Below, one piece after another: positions 1-9,918 of a DNA stretch of 64,000 nt. Made by a program: the position numbers and the translations under genes. The stretch lies in assembly GCA_916048095.2 (NCBI GenBank), contig OU696595.1:1105795-1169794 (forward strand), written 5' to 3'. Position 1 is the stretch's first letter. Every line of letters starts with the position of its first letter. The DNA is from Sacculina carcini. Its lineage: Eukaryota; Arthropoda; Thecostraca; Sacculinidae. The notes beneath the pieces are model-generated. The model saw only the letters and a list, made by a program, of their open reading frames with translations, was not told the origin of the DNA and searched no databases.

Positions 1-567
1 TACATGTGTGAGTGTGTGTGCAGAACGGCACATTGGCACATTGGTGTATATTGGTGTGTGTGTCTGTGTGTCGATATGCCATGACTCACGTGCATTGCAG
101 CGAGCGTTTGCAAATGCCCAGTGGCGTGCAGAGTGCGTAGTAAAACAGAGTGTTTAAATAAGTACATTGTCGTGCATGTGCGTGTTCCACAGGCGTTTTT
201 CGAGTGGATATGTGTACCTTACCAATATTGTAATTGTAATTAACATTTATTTTTCTACTGGTGTTTGTTTTTCACCATTATTCTACACACTGCGCCATTC
301 AGTTGAGCGATTGCTAGAAACGCCCATGCGAGATTGCCACCTCAGGCACACACACACACTCACATACACACTGACACACATGCACACACACACATACACA
401 CTGACATAGATGCACACACACACACACACATACACATACAGGTACACGTACACACACACACATACATACACAGTGTACACAACGGCACACTGATGTATAT
501 ATTGGTGTGTGTGTGTGTGTGTGTGTTATATAAATATAAAAGTGTTGGTGTGTATACATGTTTTGGT

Positions 568-616
<49 letters not shown>

Positions 617-780
617 ATAAATATAAAAGTGTTGATGTGTATACATGCTTTGGTGTGTATGTGTGTGTGTGTTAGTGTGTGTGTGTGTGTGTGTGAGTGT
701 GTGTGTGTGTGGGTGTGTGTGTTGTGCAAGCTTTAATATACAAGTGTTGATGTGTATGTGTGTCATTCAATTGACAATCA
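1..780. repeat. (GT/CA)n microsatellite tract
   Basis: Roughly 345-475 is CA-rich and 505-720 is GT-rich, with interruptions. Between the GT runs a non-simple segment containing TTATATAAATATAAAAGTG occurs at about 521-575 and again at 610-660, with a partial third copy near 720, so the tract is a larger tandem structure and not plain dinucleotide. The long open frames here encode only VCVC or THTH strings and are repeat artefacts. It abuts the Polinton gene strip, so the missing part of that element was probably lost at this boundary. Confidence 0.9.
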
Positions 781-785
781 CCGAG

Positions 786-992
786 ATGGTGACGAATATA
801 ATGTTGCTCCTATTATCACTATTGCTCCTTGTCAACTATGTTGAAAGTGTAATTGCAGAGCTGGTAATAGTGGGATTGCTATATGATCCGACTAAACATC
901 GGGAGTGGTTGGACGCTGATGTTCAGCGCAAAACTGGTCGCACATCAGCAAAACATACTTTATATAATACCCCTATAGTTAAACGTAGATGA
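786..992 (+). CDS. Small membrane-anchored protein of the Polinton strip
   Basis: A 68-residue ORF starting at ATG 786. Residues about 5-30 form a strongly hydrophobic stretch (LLLLSLLLLV) that could be a signal peptide or single membrane helix; the rest is basic and ends in KRR. Its TGA stop (990-992) overlaps the ATG of the ATPase gene (989-991) as ATGA, the main reason to think it is a real gene of the strip. I do not recognise the family. Small hydrophobic proteins are common in Polintons, but a function here is unknown. The start could lie further upstream, but that DNA is GT microsatellite. Confidence 0.5.
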   Translation: MVTNIMLLLLSLLLLVNYVESVIAELVIVGLLYDPTKHREWLDADVQRKTGRTSAKHTLYNTPIVKRR

Positions 993-1672
993 GTTTCATC
1001 GGTACGGCGGGTATGGAAACGTATGACGCACGTCTTGTTACACCGTTCACAATGATCTTGTCCGGTCCTTCAGGGTCCGGCAAGAGTCAATTTATAGTCG
1101 ACATGCTGACACGGGCGGACCAAGTGCTCACCCGAAGCCCCGATTATGTACTGTATTGCCACGGAACTGCAGCGCCAGATCATATAGATAAGAATTTAGT
1201 TAACGAGATGCAGTACGGGGTGCCATCGCATGAGGAAATTCAACTATTGGCAAGCAAACATAAACACGGTAAAGGTTGCATGGTCATTATCGACGACTTA
1301 CTGGATGCTGTGGAAGGGCCTGTTGTACGTGACATGTTTACAAAAACGTCGCGTCACGACAACATGAGTGTACTATTTGTCACCCAAAACACGTTTCTCA
1401 ATTCGCCAAACTACCGCACAATCAGCCTAAATACAAATTATTATGTATTTTTCCGTAATTTTCGAGATCAAACACCACTGCGCGCATTTGCTCAACAGTA
1501 CATGCCAGATAATATCAGGTTCATTATGGATGTTTATAGAGACGTAATGAAGAAAATGTACGGTCATTTGCTTGTGGATTTGCGTCAACAAACTGACAAC
1601 AGACTACGTGTGCGTAGCAACGTGTTGGAACAACCCATAATAGTTTTTCTTCCCGCTTTGAGGTATAAATAG
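989..1672 (+). CDS. Polinton FtsK/HerA-type DNA-packaging ATPase
   Basis: A 227-residue P-loop ATPase of the kind used by Polintons, adintoviruses and related double-stranded DNA viruses to pump the genome into a capsid. Walker A is GPSGSGKS at residues 26-33. Walker B is VIIDD at about 99-103, preceded by the small residues GKGC. A VTQN segment at about 130 fits the polar sensor that follows Walker B in this group. Length matches family members and the frame is open throughout, although the neighbouring genes are broken. The start is the ATG overlapping the upstream stop. It is followed by a 34-nt gap to the next gene. Confidence 0.85.
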   Translation: MSFIGTAGMETYDARLVTPFTMILSGPSGSGKSQFIVDMLTRADQVLTRSPDYVLYCHGTAAPDHIDKNLVNEMQYGVPSHEEIQLLASKHKHGKGCMVIIDDLLDAVEGPVVRDMFTKTSRHDNMSVLFVTQNTFLNSPNYRTISLNTNYYVFFRNFRDQTPLRAFAQQYMPDNIRFIMDVYRDVMKKMYGHLLVDLRQQTDNRLRVRSNVLEQPIIVFLPALRYK

Positions 1673-1706
1673 CACATATAGTTGAACAAGTGAATCATTT
1701 GTCAAC

Positions 1707-2036
1707 ATGTCGTCGACGTTGCAACGCTGTTGGCCGACAATCGAATCACTTCCGCGTCTCACACACCGTCAACAAAAAGCCGTTCTCAACACGTACGACC
1801 CTGCTCTGATACGGGCTATTTGTGAAATTTGTCATAACCTGTTGCAAGACCGTGTCCCTTTGGAAAAGAAACAAAAGCGTCGCCTATCCAAATAGAAGAA
1901 AATACTACGTAAATTGGGTGACAAACGTCCGTCACTGAAGAAAAAACAACGAGTGCTGGTGCAAAGCGGAAAATTTCTCTCCGCCCTTATACCCGTGGTT
2001 GCATCGGTTATAAGCTGTATACTTTCTGCAAAGTAA
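1707..2036 (+). pseudogene. Basic Polinton protein interrupted by an amber codon
   Basis: ATG 1707 opens a 62-residue frame ending in TAG at 1893-1895. The same frame continues open for about 46 codons to TAA at 2034-2036. The part before the stop has aromatic and helical segments, then KKQKRRLSK; the part after it is lysine-rich (KKILRKLGDK, SLKKKQRV) and ends in a hydrophobic tail. This resembles a small basic protein often found between ATPase and integrase in metazoan Polintons/adintoviruses and compared with virion core or membrane-active proteins; that assignment is from memory of the architecture. A single point mutation is the simplest explanation; programmed readthrough is a less likely alternative. 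TAA 2036 overlaps the next ATG. Confidence 0.65.
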
Positions 2037-2563
2037 TGAGCGCCTTCCAACGAATGGTTCTCATATCACAAGCCACATATGATGAAATGCAAGGTCGAAC
2101 CATGGCCACAACCACATCCCCTCTAGAGCAAATTCTTAACAAGTCTACAGGGAATGCTGAAGCGAAACGGATCGAGTACATGAACGCCTGGCGCCCTGAA
2201 CAGACCACCGCTCCTGCTCCGTCTGTAGAGTCTGATAAATGGCTCCAACTTGTACCATCCAGCTATAAAAAACACGCACAATTCGTGCTTTCCCAATTGA
2301 GTAATGTGCTGAGATGGGACAACAACACCGGTATCATTTATCTCAATCACGCACAAATTCCTCGGAGCAATATTGTCGATGTGGTAAACTATATCGTTCG
2401 ACGTCGTAAAAGTGTTCCTGAGCCAACAGGGTGGGCACAGCTGCTACAACTGATTGAGTCGTTGAATTTACCGCGAGAAGTTGCCCCGAATATTCACGGG
2501 CAGCGAGTTTCGACAGTTGATCAACGATCGGCAAATATCCCGCGCAAATGGATAGTAAACTGA
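2036..2563 (+). CDS. Uncharacterised Polinton-associated protein
   Basis: A 175-residue ORF. Its ATG (2036-2038) overlaps the preceding TAA (2034-2036) as TAATG, and its own stop (2561-2563) lies inside the start of the integrase gene (ATG 2548). An N-terminal MVLISQATYDEM segment, a central linker, and a C-terminal YIVRRRKSVPEPTGW segment resemble a conserved but functionally unassigned protein next to the integrase in invertebrate Polintons. No catalytic motif, signal peptide or membrane helix is evident. The tight overlap on both sides supports it as a real gene. Confidence 0.6.
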   Translation: MSAFQRMVLISQATYDEMQGRTMATTTSPLEQILNKSTGNAEAKRIEYMNAWRPEQTTAPAPSVESDKWLQLVPSSYKKHAQFVLSQLSNVLRWDNNTGIIYLNHAQIPRSNIVDVVNYIVRRRKSVPEPTGWAQLLQLIESLNLPREVAPNIHGQRVSTVDQRSANIPRKWIVN

Positions 2564-3350
2564 TTTGGTCGCAAAGAACCAAACAACTCCATCGTCCAGT
2601 ACGTAAACGATTTGTGCGCAATGCATACACCTCCACCGGACTAAATGATACATGGCAAGTTGATTTGTGCGATGTTTCACGTCTGCGTGGCCATAACACA
2701 CAAGTGCGTTATTTCTTGGGTGTAATTGACGTGTTTAGCAGACAGGCATATGTGCGTGCATTACATAGTAAACGGGGACCTGCCGTGGCCAAAGCAATGA
2801 ACCATATTCTCACCAACAATTGCACACCGATGCAAATAATGAGCGACCATGGTGGTGAATTCACAGGGCGAGAATTTCAACGTGTAATGAAAGAGCACAA
2901 CGTGTATCATTATACGACATCTACAATCATACGGAAGGCGTGGATAATTGAACGATTTTTCCGGACTCTGCTCTCGCTGATACACAAGTTTATGACCGAA
3001 AACAACACAAAACACTTTGTCAAAAATCTACCTCAATTGGTGAATTTGTATAACAGCACTGTACATAGATCAATCGGTATGGCACCTCGCGCTGTAACTT
3101 TATCAAATCAACACTTGGTCAACACATTGTCGCGCAAAAAACAAACAATAAAGCTTCGCGTAGGCGATCATGTGCGAATGTTTATACCGAAAACGCTCTT
3201 GAAAAAGGATATCGACAGACATTTAGCAACGAAACGTTCAAAATTGATTCCATATACAAACGTCGATCAATTCCCATGTATAAGCTGTGTGATGATGATG
3301 GAAATTTGATTACCGGCACATTTTACTATCAAGAACTTCAACGTGTTTGA
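2548..3350 (+). pseudogene. Polinton integrase (rve, DDE), frameshifted
   Basis: Retrovirus-like integrase that would insert the element into host DNA. The intact part (253 residues, to 3309) shows the DDE core: Asp39 in WQVDL, Asp100 in MSDHGGEF and Glu135 in IIERFF, a D-D-(34)-E spacing. At about 3205, in an A-run, the frame slips: the expected C-terminal chromodomain/SH3-like region is in another frame and runs to TGA at 3348-3350, while the original frame ends early at 3309. The C-terminal DNA-binding part is therefore lost. It overlaps the upstream gene by 16 nt. Confidence 0.85.
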
Positions 3351-3662
3351 ATACATGAATTCAATTTTGTACATTGTCTTTGCGACCGTTTTAATTACCG
3401 ATTTAGTCAAACCATTTTGTATAAACATAACACCCATTTCAACTATAATTGAAAATAATTTTGGTAAAGGGTATAGAAGAAATGCTTATTATATACTGTA
3501 AATCAAACAAATGTGGCGTGAAAGAGACAAACAAAATAATTTAGAGACAAATGCGGTGCAAACAAATGTCTAGCTCCAACAGCATATTCCCGCTGTGACT
3601 GAACTCTGCGAGGACCCCGGTTCGAAACCTGTCAGGTATGCATATTTAAATTAAATAGAACA
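3351..3662. other. AT-rich flank with tRNA-like B-box
   Basis: No coding signal. At about 3620-3631 GGTTCGAAACC matches a RNA polymerase III B box, and TAGCTCC about 55 bp upstream is a possible A box. This spacing would suit a tRNA-derived SINE head or tRNA relic. I could not fold a convincing cloverleaf, so I do not call a tRNA. Confidence 0.3.
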
Positions 3663-4116
3663 AATAAAACTTGGGTTCGGTTGGGTCGGGTTAGGTTAGG
3701 TTAGGTTAGGTATAGAATAAATATTAAAAATAAAAGTTAGGTCGGGTTTGGTTAGGTTAGGTTAGGTATAGAATAAATATTAAAAATAAAAGTTAGGTCG
3801 GGTTGGGTTAGGTTGGGTTAGGTTAGGTATAGAATAAAGAAATAAAGAAAATAAGTTAGGTTAGGTTAAGTTAGGTTGCGTCGGGTTGGGTTAGGTTAGG
3901 TATAGAATAAATAGAATAAAGGAAAAAAGTTAGGTTAGGTTAAAAAAAAAACTATGTTAGGTTAGGTTAGGTTGGGTCGGGTTAGGTATAGAATAAGAAA
4001 ATAAGTTAGGTTAGGTTAAAAAACTATGAAAAAAAGTTAAATTAGGTTAAAAAAAAAAGTTAGGTTAGGTTAAAAAAAGAGAGAAAAAACTAAAAAAAAA
4101 GTTAGGTTAGGTATGA
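3663..4116. repeat. Degenerate interstitial TTAGG block
   Basis: Runs of GGTTA (equivalent to TTAGG), often two to five in a row, alternate with A-rich spacers such as TATAGAATAAATATTAAAAA. The larger unit (TTAGG run plus spacer) repeats about every 70 bp at first and then decays. TTAGG is the ancestral arthropod telomere motif, but here it is internal and impure, so it is an interstitial repeat and not a chromosome end. Confidence 0.8.
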
Positions 4117-4477
4117 GGTCATAGGAGGGTGACGTCAGAGGGGGGAGGGGCAAGGGGGATAATGTAAACAAATGTAACAAAGTGGTGAAGCCTTCTACTG
4201 TAACAAACAATGAAATATCTAGCATGTAAACCCGCCCGTAGTGCGAAACAGTTCATACTATTAAATTTGTGTTCAATTCATAAGAGAAAAGGATTATGAA
4301 TTAAAAAAGAGTGGAGTAAACCCATAAAAAAGACTAAATTTCTATATTTTCATATTTATTTTCACAAAATAGGTTGCCTAAACCGCTTCATATTTATACA
4401 TGCCCGTCGCGCTGAATAATTCAGAACTCAGACACGAAACAATAAAAAATGACTACAATTTTTCATCATAATGTTTC

Positions 4478-4515
<38 letters not shown>

Positions 4516-4978
4516 CTTAACATCACCGTCTAGCATTAAAACCCGCCACTTGTGCGGAGCAATTCATAAAATGAAATTCATATTTTATTCATAAATGTAC
4601 ATTGTGAACAAACGTCATGTTCATAATTTCTTGGTACAGTCCTGAAGAACAAGATGTAGAAGATTTTGTTTAACTCACGATGGAGACACTTGCTGTAACC
4701 ACTTGAAAAAAGAAATTAAGCAAATACCTAGACTTGCATTATTTAAAAATCAAATGATTACCAAGCTGATGGACGACTTATAAAGACCATTTGCTTCCTC
4801 AAGGTAGATGTTATCATTTTGATTCAAATTCGTTGGTGTTGTTTGTTTATGCATGTTAATGTTCAATATGGTATACAAGTATATGTCTCGTACAGTCTAA
4901 ATAATGGAATCATGTATGAGTGTGCGAGCGTGTGTGAGTGTGTCAGTACATATACACGCTTGCATGTATGATAGTGTG

Positions 4979-5073
<95 letters not shown>

Positions 5074-5361
5074 ATGTGTGTATATATGTATGTATGTATG
5101 TGTATATATGCATATTCTGGGTGTGTATGTGTATATGTACGAGAAATTGTGCATATGTATGTATATGAGTGTGTGTGTATATATTTGTGTGTATGTATAT
5201 ACATATATGGGTGAGTGTATGAATGTGTATATGTTTATGTAGTATTCAAACCATGATAAGCAAAGCTTTTGTGTGGATTAATACACTTGAATTGAATTGA
5301 ATTGATAAACATATTGCAAATTAAAAAAGAAAACAGATATACGCATTAAAATTTTACTCAT
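4117..5361. repeat. Core-repeat DNA with (TA)n and GT tracts
   Basis: AT-rich DNA with three copies of the CpG-rich core (about 4231, 4404, 4543), each embedded in TAGCAT or CCTCATATTTA contexts. A (TA)n run lies at 4483-4514 and a longer one at 4983-5061, the latter flanked by GT-rich DNA at 4915-5240. The last part (5300-5361) is the left half of a core-repeat monomer that resumes at about 5967 after a LINE B insertion. No gene. Confidence 0.8.
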
Positions 5362-5966
5362 CTTAATCATCTTACTGTTTATTGTTTATTGAGTCATATT
5401 TATTGTTGTTGTTGTTTATTGAATCATATTTATTGTTGTTGCTGTTTATTGAATGATATTTATTGTTGTTGTTGTTTATTGAATCATATTTATTGTTGTT
5501 GTTGTTTATTGAATCATATTTATTGGTGTTATTGTTTATTGAATCATATTTATTTGTGTTGTTGTTACTTATTGAATCATATTTATATTTAATGTTGGAT
5601 GTTTCTTATTGAATCATATGTATTGTTCTTGATTGTTATTTATTACTTATTTACTAATATTTATTCTTATTTATTGATGGCTGTTATTTACTGAATCACA
5701 TATTTATTGTTGATTGTTATTTTTTATTGAGGAACGTGGGCGGAGTGACATTATGGATTGTTGTCGGATGATGGTTTATTATTTATTGTTATTTATTTAT
5801 TATTTCCTTTCCAACTCTCTTTCTAGACTATTTTTTTCGAACTCTCTTTCTCTCTGAATCTTTTGGGCGCTTCCGGTACATGGGGCCACCTTAGGGTGGT
5901 AATAGTGCTTGCACTCTTCCCATGCTACTGGATTTGCCTGTAATTAATAATAATAATAATATTAAT
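5362..5966 (+). mobile_element. LINE B, 5'-truncated 3' end (plus strand)
   Basis: This 3' UTR matches in inverse orientation the tail of the LINE at 9919-11814 and the copy at 36858-37330. It opens with about six 30-bp tandem units containing TGAATCATATTTATTGTTG (5389-5590) and ends with CTACTGGATTTGCCTGTAA followed by a (TAA)n tail. It is inserted in a core-repeat monomer: flanking pieces at about 5355 and 5967 rejoin to the uninterrupted arrangement seen at about 14965. Only non-coding 3' sequence is present. Confidence 0.8.
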
Positions 5967-7062
5967 TGAAAAGTCGAAATTCAATTATTTTTATTTTTAT
6001 TTTGACAACATATTTTCCTTTAATCCGCCTCATATTGAAACCCGCCCGTCGTGCTCAGCAATTCATAAAATAAAATGCATAGTCAATCCATAGAATTAAC
6101 TGTATAAAAATTAAAAAGGAAAAAATGTAACCTGTATATACGTTCACCAATTAAAACTCCAAATGTGAATATTTTAATTATAAATTTGACAAAATATTAT
6201 CCCTTTATCCACCTCATATTTAAACCTACCCGTCGTGCGGAATAATTCAGAACACTAACACGTACAAAACAATGAAAATTCTAGCATGTAAACCCGCCCG
6301 TCGTGCGAAACAGCCCATACTATTAAATTTGTATTCAATTCATAAGAGAAAATAAATATGAATTCATAAAGAAAAGAGAAAACCCAAAAAAATCATATTT
6401 AAACCTGCCCATCGTGCTGAATAATTCAGAACTCTGACACAAAACAATGAAAAATGACTAATATTTTATCATAATGTTTTCAAAATATATTTATAACTTG
6501 ACATCACCATCTAGCATTAAAACCCGCCCGTTGTGCAGAACAATAAATAAAGTAAAATAAATACTGAATGAATAAAAAACGATTAGAAATTTAAAAAGAA
6601 AAAGTAAACCCATAAAAAGTCTTAACCAATAGAAAAGTCTAAATATGAATGCTTTTATTTTAGATGTGGCAAAATATTTTCCCTCGAACAGCCTCGTATT
6701 TATACCCGCCCGTCGTGCGGAACTATTAATAAAATATAATGAATTAAAAAGCAAAAAGCTCATCCAATAGAAAAATTTAAATATGTAAATTCTTGTTTTC
6801 ATTATTGACGATGTTTTTTCCCTCAACACTGCTCAAATTCACACCTGTCCTTCGTTTTTACTAATTCAGAAGTGTAACACTATAAAAACAATGCAACTTT
6901 CTGTCATCTCTATAATTACAGAATAATGCTTCCGCTAAAACAGCATATGGATATAGTTGGCATTGCATGATATTACAACCCATATCCTTATGCAGCTTGA
7001 GCGTATGCAACTTCAAATTATACCAATTAAATTACACAGTAAAATTCAGTAGTTTACTTGTT
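5967..7062. repeat. Core-repeat block, homologous to 14990-16065
   Basis: Seven cores at about 6043, 6230, 6293, 6411, 6524, 6709 and 6846 (the last degenerate). The spacings, near 183, 67, 115, 115, 180 and 138, recur at 15050-15846, so this is a roughly 1-kb block present twice. Right of the last core is a segment with ACAATGCAACTTTCTGTCATC also found near 14240, 15890 and 50920. No gene. Confidence 0.8.
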
Positions 7063-7235
7063 AGCGGGTAGGCCAAGTGGTGGCCGAGTATTAGCTGATA
7101 GAAAATGGACCAAGGAGGTTGGGACACACAGACACACAGTTGTGTTTGTGACCTGATACAGTGCGGACGTGTGATTCGGTGATTGTGAGCCCGTGTGAAC
7201 CAGTAACCTTGATTGTGTTGTGAATACTTTGCGAC

Positions 7236-8002
7236 ATGAGCGGGAAATCTAACCTAACTGAACTAGTGGATACTACTGTGAGATCGATTGTGGACAGTAT
7301 GAGTGAGGACGGAGGACTGGAAGGACGCAGAGGTTTCTCAAAGGCGGCCAGAGATGTGCTCTCCACTATACTACCGGCGATGATACAGGTCATCACGGCA
7401 ACGGTTACAATGGCTGTTGAGGCAACAGTTAAGCCAATGACAGAAAAAATATATGAGAACTCGTCAAAGATTACAAATCTGGAGAGAATCATCGAGCATC
7501 AAAATTACATGCTTGAGCAACTCTCAAAAAAAGATGATCTCAGACTGACTGGATTGGAAGAGAAAGAAAATGAGACGGAGGAAGCAATGGAAAGGAATGT
7601 GATTGAAGTTGCTCGCGATATTGGAGTGGAGTTGACGCATGACGATATTGCATGCGTATACAGAGCAGGCCGCAGGAAACCTGGTGCAAATACCAACAGA
7701 CCTGTAATTGTGAGAATCTGCCGACCTAAGAAAAGAGTCCAGAATTTTCGGAATAAGAAGCAGCTTAAGCTGAAAAACAAGAAAATATATGTGAACGAGG
7801 AACTGACTCCAGCAAGGGTAGCTATGATGAGGCTATTAAGAAGAAAGACAACGTGCAAAACGTTTCAACGCACGACGGCAAACTCGTCATTTGGTAGGCC
7901 AACAGAAAGTCGCCTGTGGTGGTGAACGGTTTAGCAGATCTGCATAAGCCCGATGTCACCTACGACAAGCTCGAGGCAGCAAAGACTTACCGCAGCCAAT
8001 AG
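7236..8002 (+). pseudogene. LINE A ORF1 protein
   Basis: Resembles L1/CR1-type ORF1 nucleic-acid chaperones: an N-terminal region, a probable coiled coil (about residues 75-125, rich in E, K, L), then an RRM-like and C-terminal domain (DIGVELTHDDIACVYRAGR through VNEELTPARVAMM). ATG 7236 opens 229 codons to 7925, but the homologous C-terminus moves to another frame near 7845 and is also cut by a TAG in that frame near 7896, ending at 8000-8002. One frameshift and one stop make it dead. Confidence 0.7.
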
Positions 8003-8050
8003 GGATTCGCTGGCGCCAGACGTGCGATAAACACAGCAGCGACACAAAGT

Positions 8051-9918
8051 ATGGTAAAACTTAAAATACTCAGTCTTAATGTGTGTGGTCTCCGATCTAA
8101 GCTGTTAGTCGAAGAATTTGCTGATACTGTCAAGGAATATGATGTAATATGTCTGACAGAGACAAATGTGATGATACTGACATGGAGAATGTTGGTAATA
8201 TTATGAGTACAATTGGCTATGATATATTCTATAAAAACAGATGGAAAGTAAGTAGAAGTAAATCAGGGGGAATAATGATTGCTATTAAGCATAAATTGCA
8301 AGCATCATGGAAGCAATGCCGACATGATTATGAGACGATATTGACTATATGCACACAAGACCCAATGAAAACCTCAAGTGAAGACCTTTATATATCATGC
8401 ATGTATATACCTCCAAGTCATTCTAGGTATGGCAAAGTAAATCACTTTGATGAATTAGGTGATTTTTTGCTCTCAAATGCGGACTGCAGACACATAATAT
8501 GCGGCGATTTTAATGCACACACTGGTGTTCGCTCAGATATAGCTGATTGTGGGAGTGATAATGATTATCAAATAGATATTGAAGAAACGATGAGAGCGTA
8601 TAACATTTCTGTGGAGAGATTCAACGAAGATCAAAATGCTGATAGGAGGTATTATGGGAAAAAATTGTTAGAAATATGTAAAAATAATAGATTAATCATA
8701 TTAAACTGAAGAGTAGATGATGAATACGGTGTTGGCAAGGCTACAACCACATTCAAAACAACTGTTGACTACATAATTGGAACATACCACATTCTGAATA
8801 TGATATCTGGATTCAGAGTACTTGATTTTGATCCTTTGATCTCCGATGTGCACTGTGGGGTCACAGTTTCTATTAATGTGAAATGGAAGATTAAAACGTC
8901 AGCTGATGATCAATACCAGAAATCTGAATCAAACACATATGAACTAGAAAACGTCAGACCAGGCAGGTGGACAGCTGATAAAGTAGAAATGTACAGACAG
9001 AATGTATGTGCTGATTCTGTCAACAATATATTTGCTAACATGTCTTCTCTGACAATAGATAAATAATTCAATACAAAAGCTGCTTCTCGAGCCGGCTAGA
9101 AAAACATTTCCCGTCAAATCAATGAAGAAACACACAAAACAGAGTAACGGTGCATGCATATATGGATATGATGCTAGATGTCTGATACAAAGAAAAAAAT
9201 ACCATAGTGCTAAAAATAGACACAATAAATTAAAGACCAATGATACACTAGAACAATTGAAGCTGATGAGTAGAAAATATAAGCAAGAAATTTACCGGGT
9301 CAAGGAACAAAGGTCCATCCAAATCGCCTCGCGATTAAGAAATGCCGAAAAAGAAAACCCTAAGGACTATTGGAGAATACTGAGAAATTAGAGACCAAAG
9401 GAGGAATGCGCGGTATCATTGATGGAGTTTTATGAACATTTTAAGGACTTGCTGACAGGGGAAAATTTAGGAGACGATTATCATGACGATGTCCATTCTC
9501 ACATAGCTGATGATTGCGAAAATTCTTTTCTAGACGAGCAAATAACCCCAGAGGAAGTAATTGCTTGTATTAATAAGTTAAAAAATGGTAAATAACCGGG
9601 AATCGACAACATTACTAACGAGTACATAAATAATACAAAAGATATATTTTGTTCGTTGTACGCTGGCTTTTCCAACAAGATACTGGATGATGGTGTGTTC
9701 CCGTCATACTGGTCCACAGGAATAATTATCCCAATATACAAGAACAAAGGCAACATTAGCAACCCAAACAGTTATCGAGGAATTACTCTACTGAGCTGTC
9801 TTGGCAAATTGTTCACGTCAATAATCAATGATAGACTGTGCAAATATGCAGAAGAATGTGCCCTGATAGGAGAAACAAACTGGCTTCAGAAGAGGATACT
9901 CAACGCTGGATCACATTT
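8051..9918 (+). pseudogene. LINE A ORF2, endonuclease and first part of RT
   Basis: ATG 8051 starts with LSLNVCGLRSK, the usual start of an APE-type endonuclease. A frameshift at about 8166 moves the domain to the frame carrying GGIMIAI and the catalytic GDFNAHTG. TGA 8707-8709 interrupts it before the SDVHCG end motif near 8845. After further stops (about 9064, 9100, 9593) the RT begins: NPNSYRGITLLSCLGKL is the classic RT 2 block. A frameshift near 9878 precedes FRRGYSTLDHIF, immediately followed by the LINE B insertion. The RT resumes at 11815. Confidence 0.8.

Larger units (their letters stand above)
780..3350 (+). mobile_element. Polinton/Maverick (adintovirus-like) fragment
   Basis: Five consecutive plus-strand genes include two Polinton hallmarks: an FtsK/HerA-type packaging ATPase (989-1672) and a retroviral-type integrase (2548-3350). 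Two further proteins look like small proteins that travel with these genes in metazoan Polintons and adintoviruses. Capsid proteins, maturation protease and protein-primed DNA polymerase are absent, so this is one end of a 15-20 kb element. The genes are packed with overlapping stop and start codons. An amber codon in the third gene and a frameshift in the integrase show a dead copy. No terminal inverted repeat was recognised; the left side runs into microsatellite. Confidence 0.85.

Noticed and set aside
283-766. Long ORFs on both strands in the GT tract
   Set aside because: They encode only VCVC/THTH strings from the dinucleotide repeat.
3566-3640. tRNA gene
   Set aside because: A B-box-like phrase exists but no acceptor or anticodon stem pairs convincingly.
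3663-4116. Chromosome end
   Set aside because: TTAGG units are degenerate, separated by spacers and followed by 60 kb of other sequence.
4897-5242. ORFs of IYIYIY type around (TA)n
   Set aside because: Microsatellite translation; the same occurs at 26.6, 33.1 and 53.0 kb.
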